This document shows, piece by piece, positions 8,899-18,497 of a DNA stretch of 64,000 bases. Source of the DNA: Pseudomonas sp. GM80 (GTDB lineage Bacteria; Pseudomonadota; Gammaproteobacteria; Pseudomonadales; Pseudomonadaceae); NCBI RefSeq assembly GCF_000282515.1, contig NZ_AKJD01000094.1, positions 1-64,000 of the forward strand, written 5' to 3'. Within the stretch, counting starts at the first letter, position 1. Each line of letters starts with the position of its first letter. Position numbers and translations under genes: made by a program. The notes below the pieces were generated by a model that worked only from the letters and a program-made list of their open reading frames with translations, was not told the DNA's origin and did no database searches.

Positions 8899-10092
8899 TT
8901 AGTAGAGGCATTCCACGGCCATGGCTGTGGCTTCGCCGCCGCCGATGCAGATCGCAGCGATACCGCGCTTGAGGTTTCGCTGGCGCAGGGCCGACAGCAA
9001 TGTCACCAGAATCCGCGCACCGGAGGCACCGATCGGATGGCCCAGCGCACATGCACCGCCATGCACGTTGAGCTTGTCGTGGGGGATTTCCAGATGCGTC
9101 ATCGCCGCCATGCCGACCACGGCAAACGCTTCGTTGACCTCGAACAGATCAACGTCACCCAGCGACCAGCCGGTCTTCTTGATGAGTTTTTTGATCGCCC
9201 CAATCGGCGCCACCGGGAACAGGCCGGGGGTATCGGCGAACGCGGCATGACCATGGATCACGGCCAACGGTTTCAGCCCCAGTTTCTGCGCCTGAGACTG
9301 ACGCATCAGCAGCAGTGCCGCCGCGCCGTCAGAGATCGAACTGGAATTGGCCGCCGTCACCGTGCCGCCTTCGCGGAAGGCCGGTTTCAGTGAGGCGATC
9401 TTGTCCAGTTTGGCTTTCGGCGGCTGCTCGTCGTTGCTGATCAGCACCTGTTCTTTGCCGACGGTCACGGTCAGCGGGACGATTTCGTCCTTGAAGCTGC
9501 CGTCCTGAATCGCCTGCTGCGCGCGGGTGGTCGAGGCGATGGCAAAGGCATCCTGCGCTTCGCGGCTGAAATGATTGGTCTCGGCACAATCTTCGGCAAA
9601 GGTGCCCATCAGGCGCCCCTTGTCGTAGGCGTCTTCGAGGCCGTCGAGGAACATCGAATCAAGCACGCGACCATGGCCCATGCGGTAACCGGCGCGAGCG
9701 CGATCCAGCAGATACGGCGAGTTGGACATGCTCTCCATGCCGCCAGCGATGACCACATCGGCACTGCCGGCGATCAGCATGTCGTGGGCGAGAATGGTGG
9801 TCTCCATGCCCGAACCGCACATCTTGTTGACGGTGGTGCAACGGGTCGATTTATCCAGTCCCGCGCCCAATGCAGCCTGACGCGCAGGTGCCTGACCGAG
9901 CCCCGCCGGCAACACGCAACCGAACAGCACTTCATCAACCGAATCACTAGCGACACCGGCGCGTTCAACCGCAGCCTTGATCGCCGCAGCACCGAGTTGC
10001 GGCGCGGTGAGGCTTTTCAGTTCGCCCTGGAAGCCGCCCATGGGCGTGCGCACAGCGCTGACGATAACAATCGGATCGTTGGAAATAGTCAT
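8899..10092 (-). CDS. fadAx: Acetyl-CoA C-acyltransferase (thiolase)
   Basis: 397-residue type II thiolase. The nucleophile is Cys92 in NKMCGSGM, with the C-terminal His352 in GHPIGASGAR and Cys382 in CIGGGEATA completing the active site. It probably cleaves 2-methylacetoacetyl-CoA to acetyl-CoA plus propionyl-CoA, given the gene set around it. It starts 12 bases after the SDR gene ends, so the two are co-transcribed. Confidence 0.88.
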   Translation of the reverse strand: MTISNDPIVIVSAVRTPMGGFQGELKSLTAPQLGAAAIKAAVERAGVASDSVDEVLFGCVLPAGLGQAPARQAALGAGLDKSTRCTTVNKMCGSGMETTILAHDMLIAGSADVVIAGGMESMSNSPYLLDRARAGYRMGHGRVLDSMFLDGLEDAYDKGRLMGTFAEDCAETNHFSREAQDAFAIASTTRAQQAIQDGSFKDEIVPLTVTVGKEQVLISNDEQPPKAKLDKIASLKPAFREGGTVTAANSSSISDGAAALLLMRQSQAQKLGLKPLAVIHGHAAFADTPGLFPVAPIGAIKKLIKKTGWSLGDVDLFEVNEAFAVVGMAAMTHLEIPHDKLNVHGGACALGHPIGASGARILVTLLSALRQRNLKRGIAAICIGGGEATAMAVECLY

Positions 10093-10104
10093 GACAAATC
10101 CTCC

Positions 10105-10866
10105 TTACTTGGCGGCCATGCGCAAGGCACCGTCGAGACGGATCACCTCGCCGTTGAGCATGCTGTTTTCGATGATATGTCGAACCAGTGCAGCGTATTC
10201 GCCAGGCTTGCCCAGGCGCGGCGGGAACGGTACGCCGGCAGCCAGCGAATCGCGCACTTCCGGGGTCATGCCGGCCATCATCGGCGTTTCGAAAATGCCC
10301 GGTGCGATGGTCATCACGCGAATGCCGAAACGCGCCAGTTCACGGGCGGCGGGCAGAGTCAGACTGGCGATTGCGCCTTTGGATGCGGCGTAAGCTGCCT
10401 GACCGATCTGGCCGTCGAATGCTGCCACCGAGGCGGTGTTGATGATTACGCCGCGTTCGCCGTCGGCATTGGCTTCGGATTCGGCGATGGCCGCAGCGGC
10501 CAGACGCAGCATGTTGAAGCTGCCGATCAGGTTGACGTTGATCACCTGGGCGAAGCTGCTCAGCGCATGTGGGCCGTTCTTGCCGAGAATCTTCTCGCCT
10601 CGCACGATACCGGCGCAGTTGACCAGACCGTTGAGGCTGCCAAACGCGGCGACGGTCGCTTGCACGGCGGCTTCGGCGGCGGCTTCGTTGCTGATGTCAG
10701 CCACCACACTTTGCGCGCCCAGACGCTGGGCCTGAGCGGCGACGGCTTCGGCATTCATGTCCACCAACATCACTTTGGCGCCGGCATTCACCAGTAATTC
10801 AGCGGTCGCGGCGCCAAGGCCGGAGGCGCCGCCGGTGACGATAAAAACCTTGTTCTCGATCTGCAT
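10105..10866 (-). CDS. fadB2x: SDR 3-hydroxyacyl-CoA dehydrogenase (HSD17B10 type)
   Basis: 253 residues, classical short-chain dehydrogenase. The NAD-binding TGGASGLG is at 11-18, NCAG at 83-86, catalytic Ser146, and Tyr159-x3-Lys163 in YAASK. The type II 3-hydroxyacyl-CoA dehydrogenase family oxidises 2-methyl-3-hydroxybutyryl-CoA, fitting the isoleucine cluster. The frame is open for 78 codons upstream of ATG 10866, but that part overlaps the acyl-CoA synthetase gene in another frame and is not coding. Confidence 0.88.
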   Translation of the reverse strand: MQIENKVFIVTGGASGLGAATAELLVNAGAKVMLVDMNAEAVAAQAQRLGAQSVVADISNEAAAEAAVQATVAAFGSLNGLVNCAGIVRGEKILGKNGPHALSSFAQVINVNLIGSFNMLRLAAAAIAESEANADGERGVIINTASVAAFDGQIGQAAYAASKGAIASLTLPAARELARFGIRVMTIAPGIFETPMMAGMTPEVRDSLAAGVPFPPRLGKPGEYAALVRHIIENSMLNGEVIRLDGALRMAAK

Positions 10867-10882
10867 GACTGTCTTTCCTGAT

Positions 10883-12547
10883 TCAAGCTGAAACGTTAGA
10901 CGCCGCGGCCTCTTGAGCCTTGGCGATTTCCTGGTTGCGCAAGATAAAGCGCTGCAATTTGCCGCTCGTGGTCTTGGGCAATTCGCTGACAAATTCGATT
11001 TCACGCGGGTACGAATGCGCGGCCAGACGTTTGCGCACGTGTTGGCGCAGTTCTTCGGCCAGCTCCGGCGCGGCGCGGTATTGCGTACTGAGCACGACAA
11101 AGGCTTTGACCAGTTCGGTGCGCTCCGGGTCCGGTTTGCCGACGACCGCCGCTTCGACCACTGCCGGGTGTTCGATCAGCGCACTTTCCACGTCGAACGG
11201 ACCGACGCGATAGCCGGAAGTGGTGATCACGTCATCGCTGCGACCGACGAAACTGATGCTGCCGTCCGGATTCCATTCCACGGTGTCGCCGCTGAGGTAG
11301 TAATCGCCGACGAAGGCTTTGGTCGGCGCACCTTCGTAGCCACCGAACCAGCACATCGGCGATTGCGGGCGGTCGATGGCGAGGATGCCGGGCTGGCCGA
11401 CGCCGAGTTCGTTGTACTGATCATCGAGCACGACGATGCGATGGCCCGGCGAGGCAAAACCGGCGGCACCGACGTGAACCGCGTGGTCGAGGCCGTGGTG
11501 GTTGCACAGCACCATGCCCAGTTCGGTCTGGCCGTAGTGATCGTGAATGACCACGTCGAGGTTGTCGGCGAACCAGCGGATCACTTCTGGGTTCAGGGGC
11601 TCGCCGGCGCTGCTGACAATGCGCAGTTTGCCCTTGATCGACTTGGCAAACTCATCACCGCCGGCAATCAGCAGGCGGTAGGCCGTCGGTGAACCGGTGA
11701 GGTTGGTGATGCCGTATTTGTTGATCACCCGGCAGGTGCTTTCGAGGGTGAACGGGCCATCGTAGAAAGTGATCGGATGCCCCATCGACAAAGGGCCGGT
11801 GACGCCGAAATAAATGCCGTAGGCCCAGCCGGGATCGGCGACGTTCCAGAATGAATCTTCCGGGCGCAGATCCACGGCATCGCGGGTGTAGCTCTGGAAG
11901 GCGACGATGGCTTTGAGCGGCACCGACAGCGCTTTCGACGGGCCGGTGGTGCCCGAAGTGAACATCAGCAGGAACGGGTCTTCGCCGGTCAGCAGCACCG
12001 GTTCGCAAACGTTGGAATAGTTGGCCAGTTCGGCCCAGAAGCTGTAATCGCCACGGACGATGCCCTGGCCTTTGGCGCCGCCAACGGTAACGAGAGTTGG
12101 GCAGTCAGCAACTTCAGCGAGTTTCGGCCGGTTGACTGCATCGGTGACCACGACCTTGGCGCCTGAGCTGTTCAGGCGGTGTTCAAGGGCTTTGGGGCCG
12201 AACGCGGTAAACAGCGGCTGATACACCGCGCCGATGCGCCAGGTGGCGAGCACGGTGATGAGCAATTCGATGTTGCGTGGCAGCAGGCCGGCGACCTTGT
12301 CACCTTTCTGCACGCCCTGGGCCTGGAGGAAATTGGCGAAACGCGCGGCTTTGTCTTGCAGATCGCTGAAAGTGTACGTCGCACTGGTGCCGTCGCGACC
12401 TTCCCAGAACAGCGCGATACGCCCGGGCAAGGCATGACGGTCGCAGCATTCGACGCAGGCATTGAGTGCCTCAAGCGTACCGCTGAGTGCGGCATCAACG
12501 GTGTGCTGATAGTTGAACTGTGTGGTGGCAGACAAGTAATCGCGCAT
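10883..12547 (-). CDS. fadDx: AMP-dependent acyl-CoA synthetase
   Basis: 554 residues, ANL superfamily. The phosphate-binding loop [13 protein letters not shown] lies at about 195-207. [20 protein letters not shown] and the C-terminal hinge plus [10 protein letters not shown] (with the catalytic lysine) follow. It activates a short or branched acid to its CoA ester with ATP. First gene of the minus-strand set, 16 bases before the SDR gene, with the AraC regulator gene behind it in the same direction. The substrate is not certain. Confidence 0.87.
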   Translation of the reverse strand: MRDYLSATTQFNYQHTVDAALSGTLEALNACVECCDRHALPGRIALFWEGRDGTSATYTFSDLQDKAARFANFLQAQGVQKGDKVAGLLPRNIELLITVLATWRIGAVYQPLFTAFGPKALEHRLNSSGAKVVVTDAVNRPKLAEVADCPTLVTVGGAKGQGIVRGDYSFWAELANYSNVCEPVLLTGEDPFLLMFTSGTTGPSKALSVPLKAIVAFQSYTRDAVDLRPEDSFWNVADPGWAYGIYFGVTGPLSMGHPITFYDGPFTLESTCRVINKYGITNLTGSPTAYRLLIAGGDEFAKSIKGKLRIVSSAGEPLNPEVIRWFADNLDVVIHDHYGQTELGMVLCNHHGLDHAVHVGAAGFASPGHRIVVLDDQYNELGVGQPGILAIDRPQSPMCWFGGYEGAPTKAFVGDYYLSGDTVEWNPDGSISFVGRSDDVITTSGYRVGPFDVESALIEHPAVVEAAVVGKPDPERTELVKAFVVLSTQYRAAPELAEELRQHVRKRLAAHSYPREIEFVSELPKTTSGKLQRFILRNQEIAKAQEAAASNVSA

Positions 12548-12862
12548 TGCCAGAATCCCTCTGTGTTTTTATTAGGCTGGGAAGCGTAAACAACAGAGGG
12601 ATAGTCGCGCTGTGTGGGGGCTGGGGCAATGGTCAAAGCCATCAAAGTGGCTGACTGGTTTGGCCAAGACAGCTCAACATCGCCCCCCCTGCCGATCGTT
12701 CCCACGCTCCGCGTGGGAATGCAGTCCCGGACGCTCTGCGTCCACTTCAGAATTGGAACGCGGAGCGTCCCATCAGGCGTTCCCACGCGGAGCGTGGGAA
12801 CGATCATCACAGGGGGAGTGCCTTTCAAATGTAGGAGTGAGCCTGCTCGCGATAGGGCCGGG
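12548..12862. other. Intergenic region with a third repeat type
   Basis: 315 bases upstream of the acyl-CoA synthetase gene and downstream of the AraC gene. It probably contains the promoter of the fadDx-type operon in the first 70 bases. The rest is dominated by a GTTCCCACGCTCCGCGTGGGAA repeat block. No gene seen. Confidence 0.7.
12694..12807. repeat. GC-rich palindromic repeat block (CGTTCCCACGC type)
   Basis: CGATCGTTCCCACGCTCCGCGTGGGAATGCAG and the inverted GCGTTCCCACGCGGAGCGTGGGAACGATC flank a smaller internal palindrome. The two outer arms are mutual inverted repeats. The family differs from the GGAGCTGC-type REPs. Confidence 0.85.
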
Positions 12863-13879
12863 TCAGACAACCTCATTGAGGATCAGCGTGCGGTAATGCC
12901 CCGGATTCGACCCCGACCACTTACGAAACGCCTTATAAAACGAACTCGCATCGGCAAACCCCAACCGACTCGCAATCTCGACAAAACTGATCGAAGGTTC
13001 CGCCAGCCAGACAATCGCCAATTCCTTGCGCACGCTGTCCTTGAGGCCCTGATACGTCTGCCCTTCCTCGGCCAGTCGTCGGCGCAAGGTCGAGGCCGAC
13101 ATGCACAACTGCTGGGCCAAAGCCTCGGTTTCCGGCCACTGCTCAGCGGGCAACTGCCGCAAATCCTGCTTGATCCGACTGGCGAGACTCTCCGGGTCGC
13201 GGTACTTCACCAGAATGTTCGCCGGCGCATGGGCCAAAAAGCGTTTCAGCTCTTCGGCAGAACGTTTGATCGGTAGCTCAAGGCAATCCGCGGAAAAGAT
13301 CATTCGCGTACGGGGGCGATCGAAACGCAGGTTCTCCGAGAACATCACCCGGTAGTCATCGGTAAAATCCGGCTCAGGACAGCGCAGTTCGATGGCCAGA
13401 ATCGGAATCCGCCGTCCCGCCAGCCAGCAGGCGACGCCGTGGACGATCATCCAATAGGTGAAATAGGTGAAGGCACGGCGCGGTTCAGGGTCGTCTTCGA
13501 GCAGGACGATTTCCGCGAGACTCTGTTGATGCACCAACTGCGCCGGCAGGCGCTCCAGCATCAACGAGAGAAAGCTCAGCCCCGTGCTCAAACCCGCCGC
13601 CAGCGTCGGCTGCGCCATCGCGCTGCGGCAGAGGAATTCCAGGCTGCCGGACTTCAGCTTGCGTGAGTCCATGCCAAAAAACTCGTCGTCGCCACGTCGG
13701 GCCAGCAGGCGCCAGAGTCTGGCGTACTGCGAGGCCGGTACCCGCCCGCCCTCGGATTGCAGCAGCGCCGGATCAATCCCGACCTTGTTCAAGACTTCAT
13801 CCGTGGCCACGCCCGGGGCACAACTTTGCAGCAGCGCTTCACGCACCAGTTGCACGGCGATGGTGTCTTTTTCCGACAT
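12863..13879 (-). CDS. AraC family transcriptional regulator
   Basis: 338 residues. The N-terminal ligand-binding domain is of the AraC-like type seen in OruR/ArgR-like Pseudomonas activators. The C-terminal pair of helix-turn-helix motifs spans about 235-335 (ALAQQLCMSASTLRRRLAEEG and EIASRLGFADASSFYKAFRKW). It lies directly upstream of the acyl-CoA catabolic set on the same strand, so it is a likely local activator of it. ATG at 13879 is chosen; the frame is open to 13915 with a TTG-rich lead-in of low coding quality. Confidence 0.87.
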   Translation of the reverse strand: MSEKDTIAVQLVREALLQSCAPGVATDEVLNKVGIDPALLQSEGGRVPASQYARLWRLLARRGDDEFFGMDSRKLKSGSLEFLCRSAMAQPTLAAGLSTGLSFLSLMLERLPAQLVHQQSLAEIVLLEDDPEPRRAFTYFTYWMIVHGVACWLAGRRIPILAIELRCPEPDFTDDYRVMFSENLRFDRPRTRMIFSADCLELPIKRSAEELKRFLAHAPANILVKYRDPESLASRIKQDLRQLPAEQWPETEALAQQLCMSASTLRRRLAEEGQTYQGLKDSVRKELAIVWLAEPSISFVEIASRLGFADASSFYKAFRKWSGSNPGHYRTLILNEVV

Positions 13880-13933
13880 GGAGCGCGGTAAACCTTGTTG
13901 TTTTTTGAGTGGCAAGCATCTTACCGCAACCCA

Positions 13934-14019
13934 TGCAGGAGCTGCCGCAGGCTGCGATCTTTTGATGTTGATCGTAAAAAAAACAGATCAAAAGATCGCA
14001 GCCTGCGGCAGCTCCTACA
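13934..14019. repeat. Inverted REP pair
   Basis: TGCAGGAGCTGCCGCAGGCTGCGATCTTTTGAT and a perfect inverted arm ending GGCAGCTCCTACA, between divergent araC and efe promoters. Confidence 0.85.
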
Positions 14020-14082
14020 TGAGAATGGTTGTTCTTCGAGTTGTTCAGCTTCTGTTCAGGTTTGTGTCAATGATTGTCATGT

Positions 14083-14101
14083 GAGAATGGTTGTCATTAT
14101 G
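14083..14101 (+). promoter_or_regulatory. Fur-like box upstream of efeU
   Basis: GAGAATGGTTGTCATTATG resembles the 19-bp Fur consensus GATAATGATAATCATTATC at most positions and lies about 40 bases before efeU. A weaker copy (TGAGAATGGTTGTTC) is near 14020, and TCAATGATTGTCATG overlaps just upstream. This supports iron repression of the operon. Confidence 0.65.
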
Positions 14102-14142
14102 TTACAACTTGTAACCCCTCAGAATGACTTATTGGACACCGA

Positions 14143-14988
14143 ATGCTCGTTCCCTTTCTGATCATGCTGCGCGAAGGCATTGAAGCCGCGCTGATCGTTG
14201 GCATCATCGCCAGCTACCTCCAGCAAACCGGCCGTGGCCAGTGGATGCCTGCCGTGTGGATCGGCGTTTTCCTCGCCGCCGCCCTCGCCCTGCTGGTCGG
14301 TGGTGGTCTGGAACTGGTCAGCGCGGAATTTCCGCAGAAGCAGCAGGAACTGTTCGAAGGCATTGTCGGACTGGTCGCGGTGGGCATTCTCAGCTCGATG
14401 GTGTTCTGGATGCGCAAAGTCGCGCGTTCGATCAAGCATTCGCTGCAAGCCTCACTCGATCACGCGCTGACTTCTTCCAAGCATCAGGTGATCGCGTTGA
14501 TCGCCATGGTGTTTTTTGCTGTGGCCCGCGAAGGGCTGGAAACGGTGTTCTTCCTCCTCGCGGTGTTCCAGCAGAGCGAAGGCCCGGGCGCGCCGATCGG
14601 TGCCCTGCTCGGCCTGATCCTGGCGATCATCGTCGGCTTCCTGATCTACAGCGGCAGCATGCGCCTCAATCTTTCCGCATTCTTCAAGTGGACCGGCCTG
14701 TTCATTCTGGTGGTCGCCGCCGGGATTCTCGCCAACTCGGTGCAGGCCCTGCATGAAGCCGGGCTGTGGAACCACCTGCAAACCGTGCTGTTCGACTTCA
14801 GCGCGACGCTGCCGATGGATGGCCCGCTGGGCTCGGTACTCGCCGGCATGTTCGGTTATCAGGATGCACCGACCGTCAGCACCCTTGGTGCCTACCTGCT
14901 TTATCTGGTGATGGCGCTGGTGATGTTTTTTTACCCGGCTCCCGCGCCGAAGCCCTCCGCACAATCGTCTTCCGTTTCCAGCCAATAA
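14143..14988 (+). CDS. efeU: EfeU/FTR1 family iron permease
   Basis: 281 residues, about seven transmembrane helices, no signal peptide. Two REXXE iron-binding motifs are present: REGIE (10-14) in helix 1 and REGLE (129-133) in helix 4, the hallmark of FTR1 permeases. It moves ferric iron across the inner membrane after EfeB/EfeO processing. First gene of a four-gene plus-strand operon, preceded by a Fur-like box. Confidence 0.92.
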   Translation: MLVPFLIMLREGIEAALIVGIIASYLQQTGRGQWMPAVWIGVFLAAALALLVGGGLELVSAEFPQKQQELFEGIVGLVAVGILSSMVFWMRKVARSIKHSLQASLDHALTSSKHQVIALIAMVFFAVAREGLETVFFLLAVFQQSEGPGAPIGALLGLILAIIVGFLIYSGSMRLNLSAFFKWTGLFILVVAAGILANSVQALHEAGLWNHLQTVLFDFSATLPMDGPLGSVLAGMFGYQDAPTVSTLGAYLLYLVMALVMFFYPAPAPKPSAQSSSVSSQ

Positions 14989-14996
14989 GGGCATTC

Positions 14997-16196
14997 ATGT
15001 CAAAGCCTAATACTCCTCAGGCCTCGCCTCCCCGCGCCTTGCGTTGGGCGGTGGCCGGTTCGGTGGTCATCATGATCGCCGCCGGTGGCCTGTTCTGGTA
15101 CGCCTCGAAAATGGCGGCGGCCAAGCGTCAGCACAATCACGATGAAGTGGTGGTCAATATCCATCCGGGCAGTTGCGAACCCAATGCGCTGACCGTTCCG
15201 GCCGGCCGCGCCAGTTTCCGCATCGTCAACCGCTCCGACCGCGCCGTGGAGTGGGAAATCCTCGACGGCGTGCTGGTTGTCGAAGAACGCGAAAACATCG
15301 CGCCGGGCCTGAGTCAGGTGATCAACGCCAATCTGCAACCCGGCGATTACGCGATCACCTGTGGCCTGCTGAGCAACCCGCGCGGCACCTTGCACGTCAC
15401 GCCGACTGCCGCCTCCGATGCGGCCGCGAAAGCCAAACCGTCGATGGTCGCTTTCGTCGGGCCGCTGTCGGAATTCCGTGTGTACCTGGCCAGCCAGGGC
15501 AGCGCGCTGATCAAAGCCGTGACCGCGCTCAATCAAGCGATTGAAAGCGGCGACTTGAGCCAGGCTCAGTCGCTGTACCTGCCTGCCCGTGCGGCGTATC
15601 AGCGCCTGGCACCGGCCGCGCAGCGCCTGGCGGAACTGGATAACAGCATCAACGCCCGCGCCGATTACTTCGAAAAACGCGAGCAGGATCCGGCCTTCGT
15701 CGGCTTCCACCGCCTCGAATTCGGCCTGTTCCAGCAGCGCAAACTCGATGAGCTGACGCCTGTTGCCCAACGCCTGCTCAGTGACGTCACCACGCTCAAA
15801 CAGCAACTGCTCGCGCAGAGCCTGCCACCGGAGCAACTGGTGAACATCGTCGTGCGCAACCTCAACACCTTGGCCGACGTTCGTGCAGCCAGCGGTGAAG
15901 AGGAACGCTACAGCCACAGCGACCTCAATGGTTTCGCCGCAAATGCCGAAACCGCGCACAAAGTCGTCGATCTGCTGCGGCCAATGCTGAGCAAATCCGC
16001 CGCCGACATGTTGCCGAAAATCGACAAGGCCTTGGCGGACTTCGACACCGAACTCAACAGTTACAAGATCAAGGACGGCTACGCCAGCTACGACTCCGTC
16101 AGCGGCGAACAACGCAAGCAGATCGCCGACAAGGCCCAGGCTCTGGCCGACGCACTGGATGGCATTGATCCCGCCCTCGGCCTTTCCGGCCTGTAA
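14997..16196 (+). CDS. efeO: EfeO: cupredoxin plus imelysin (M75) iron-binding protein
   Basis: 399 residues. One N-terminal hydrophobic segment (17-35) anchors or exports it. A cupredoxin-like domain (about 50-135) carries Cys60, Glu61 and Cys122. The C-terminal M75/imelysin domain (about 150-395) has the metal motif HRLE (238-241) and [11 protein letters not shown]. It captures iron in the periplasm for EfeU. The start is 8 bases after efeU ends; the frame is open into efeU, but those codons are not used. The retained-looking N-terminal anchor suggests a membrane-tethered form. Confidence 0.9.
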   Translation: MSKPNTPQASPPRALRWAVAGSVVIMIAAGGLFWYASKMAAAKRQHNHDEVVVNIHPGSCEPNALTVPAGRASFRIVNRSDRAVEWEILDGVLVVEERENIAPGLSQVINANLQPGDYAITCGLLSNPRGTLHVTPTAASDAAAKAKPSMVAFVGPLSEFRVYLASQGSALIKAVTALNQAIESGDLSQAQSLYLPARAAYQRLAPAAQRLAELDNSINARADYFEKREQDPAFVGFHRLEFGLFQQRKLDELTPVAQRLLSDVTTLKQQLLAQSLPPEQLVNIVVRNLNTLADVRAASGEEERYSHSDLNGFAANAETAHKVVDLLRPMLSKSAADMLPKIDKALADFDTELNSYKIKDGYASYDSVSGEQRKQIADKAQALADALDGIDPALGLSGL

Positions 16197-16213
16197 GCAG
16201 AAGACGAGTACCG

Positions 16214-17512
16214 ATGAACGATTCAGAACCACTCAACCTGCAACGTCGCCGTGTCCTGATGGGCATGGGCGCCGCCGGTGTCGCCCTCGCCGGTTCAGCC
16301 CTGAGCTGCCCGGCCATGGCCGCCGCGCCGGCGCAAGTCACCGAAGCACCGAGCAGCGACAAGACCGAAGACCGCCACGATTTCCACGGCGTGCACCAGA
16401 CCGGCATCGTCACCCCGCGCCCGGCCTCGGGCATGCTGGTTTCGTTCGACGTGTTGGCCAGTGATCGCGAAGATCTTGAGCGATTGTTCCGCACCCTCAA
16501 CGAACGCATCGCGTTCCTGATGAAGGGCGGCCCGGTTGAGCAGATTGATCCGAAACTGCCGCCGCCGGATTCCGGCATCCTCGGCCCGAACGTGACGCCG
16601 GACAACCTGACCATCACCGTTTCCGTCGGCGAATCGCTGTTCGACGAGCGCTTTGGTCTGGCCGATGCCAAGCCCAAGCGCCTGCAACGCATGGTCGGTT
16701 TCCCCAACGATGCGCTGGAAGCCGATTGCTGCCATGGCGACCTGAGCCTGCAGTTTTGCTCCAACACCACCGACACCAACATTCACGCCCTGCGCGACAT
16801 CGTCAAAAACCTGCCCGACCTGCTGCTGGTGCGTTGGAAACAGGAAGGCAGCGTGCCGCCGCAAGCCCCGGCCAAACCCGGTGTGCCGGCGCAATCGGCG
16901 CGCAATTTCCTCGGCTTCCGCGACGGTTCGGCCAACCCGAATTCCAACGATAGCAAAGCCATGGACAGCATCGTCTGGGTGCAACCGGGCAGCGATGAGC
17001 CGGCCTGGGCTGCGCATGGTAGCTACCAAGCGGTGCGGATCATTCGCAACTTTGTCGAGCGCTGGGATCGCACGCCGTTGCAGGAACAGGAAAGCATCCT
17101 CGGCCGGGTGAAAACCTCCGGCGCGCCTATCGGTGGCAAACACGAAACTGAAGTCCCGGACTACCACAAGGACCCGGAAGGCAAGCTGACCAAACTCGAC
17201 GCGCACATTCGTCTGGCCAACCCGCGAACCGCTGCGAGTCAGGCCAACCTGATCCTGCGCCGGCCATTCAACTATTCGAATGGCGTGAACAAGAACGGCC
17301 AGCTCGACATGGGCCTGCTGTTCATCTGTTACCAGGCTGATCTGGAAAAAGGCTTTATCACCGTGCAGACCCGCCTCAACGGCGAACCGCTTGAGGAATA
17401 CCTCAAACCGGTCGGCGGCGGTTACTTCTTCACCCTGCCGGGTGTCACGGGCGACAAGGATTTCATCGGTCGCTCGCTGCTCAACGCCACACAACCCAAA
17501 ACCGCTGCATAA
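16214..17512 (+). CDS. efeB: EfeB: Tat-exported Dyp-type heme peroxidase
   Basis: 432 residues. A twin-arginine signal (RRRVLMG at 11-17, then a hydrophobic stretch and AMAAAP) directs folded export to the periplasm. The Dyp signature GFRDGSANP is at about 234-242, with the catalytic Asp237. EfeB proteins oxidise ferrous iron or release iron from heme for EfeU. It sits 17 bases after efeO in the same operon. Confidence 0.92.
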   Translation: MNDSEPLNLQRRRVLMGMGAAGVALAGSALSCPAMAAAPAQVTEAPSSDKTEDRHDFHGVHQTGIVTPRPASGMLVSFDVLASDREDLERLFRTLNERIAFLMKGGPVEQIDPKLPPPDSGILGPNVTPDNLTITVSVGESLFDERFGLADAKPKRLQRMVGFPNDALEADCCHGDLSLQFCSNTTDTNIHALRDIVKNLPDLLLVRWKQEGSVPPQAPAKPGVPAQSARNFLGFRDGSANPNSNDSKAMDSIVWVQPGSDEPAWAAHGSYQAVRIIRNFVERWDRTPLQEQESILGRVKTSGAPIGGKHETEVPDYHKDPEGKLTKLDAHIRLANPRTAASQANLILRRPFNYSNGVNKNGQLDMGLLFICYQADLEKGFITVQTRLNGEPLEEYLKPVGGGYFFTLPGVTGDKDFIGRSLLNATQPKTAA

Positions 17513-17540
17513 AAACAACATTCAACACTGGAGCCGCCCC

Positions 17541-18365
17541 ATGAAGAAGACGCCACTCGCGCTATTGCTGACCCTTGGTTTGCTCAACACCCCGCTGTCG
17601 GCATTCGCCGCGACAGCGCCGCTGGATCTGGTCGGGCCGGTTTCGGACTACAAGATTTACGTCACCGAGCAATTGGATGAGCTGGGTAGCCACACCCAGC
17701 AGTTCACCGACGCCGTGAAGAAAGGCGACTTGGCCACCGCGCAGAAGCTCTACGCGCCGACCCGCGTTTATTACGAGTCGATCGAGCCGATTGCCGAGCT
17801 GTTCAGTGACCTCGATGCGTCTATCGACTCCCGCGTCGACGACCACGAGAAAGGCGTGAAGGCTGACGACTTCACCGGTTTCCATCGCATCGAGTACACG
17901 CTGTTCTCGGAGAAAAGCACCCAGGGCCTGAACGAACTGGCGGACAAGCTCAACAGTGACGTCAAAGACCTGCAAACCCGTGTGGCTGGCCTGACCTTCC
18001 CGCCTGAAAAAGTAGTCGGTGGCGCTGCTGCGCTGCTGGAAGAAGTCGCCGCAACCAAGATCTCCGGTGAAGAAGATCGCTACAGCCACACCGACCTGTA
18101 TGACTTCCAGGGCAATATCGACGGCGCGAAGAAAATCGTCGATTTGTTCCGCCCGCAGATCGAGCAGCAGGACAAGGCATTCGTCGCGAAGGTCGACAAG
18201 AACTTTGCCACGGTCGACAAGATTCTGGCCAAGTACAAGACCAAGGATGGCGGGTTCGAGACGTATGACAAGGTGAAGGATAACGATCGTAAAGCGCTGG
18301 TCGGGCCGGTGAATACACTGGCGGAAGACCTGTCCACGTTGCGTGGCAAACTTGGTCTGAATTGA
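17541..18365 (+). CDS. efeM: EfeM-type M75/imelysin periplasmic protein without cupredoxin
   Basis: 274 residues. A cleavable signal peptide ends near AFA at 21-23. A single M75 domain with HRIE (115-118) and [11 protein letters not shown] follows, closely similar in plan to the C-terminal half of EfeO. EfeM is the cupredoxin-less form known from other pseudomonads. Having both EfeO and EfeM in one operon suggests two periplasmic iron acceptors. ATG at 17541 has GGAG upstream (ACTGGAGCCGCCCC). Confidence 0.88.
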   Translation: MKKTPLALLLTLGLLNTPLSAFAATAPLDLVGPVSDYKIYVTEQLDELGSHTQQFTDAVKKGDLATAQKLYAPTRVYYESIEPIAELFSDLDASIDSRVDDHEKGVKADDFTGFHRIEYTLFSEKSTQGLNELADKLNSDVKDLQTRVAGLTFPPEKVVGGAAALLEEVAATKISGEEDRYSHTDLYDFQGNIDGAKKIVDLFRPQIEQQDKAFVAKVDKNFATVDKILAKYKTKDGGFETYDKVKDNDRKALVGPVNTLAEDLSTLRGKLGLN

Positions 18366-18390
18366 TTTTTTGTAGCGTCTAAGCGGGCCC

Positions 18391-18482
18391 CATCGCTGGC
18401 AAGCCAGCTCCCACAGGTTCTTGGGTGTACACAATATTTGTGGATCACCAAGAACACTGTGGGAGCTGGCTTGCCAGCGATG
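18391..18482. repeat. Inverted REP pair, TGGCTTGCCAGCGATG type
   Basis: CATCGCTGGCAAGCCAGCTCCCACAG and its inverted copy flank about 40 bases, between the convergent ends of efeM and pssA. Confidence 0.88.
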
Positions 18483-18497
18483 GCATTTTCAGCAGCG

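Noticed and set aside
9571..10797. 408-codon plus-strand open frame
   Set aside because: Shadow of thiolase and SDR dehydrogenase; no domain pattern.
15000..17521. Two long minus-strand frames antisense to efeO and efeB
   Set aside because: Shadow frames; the plus strand has full domain evidence.
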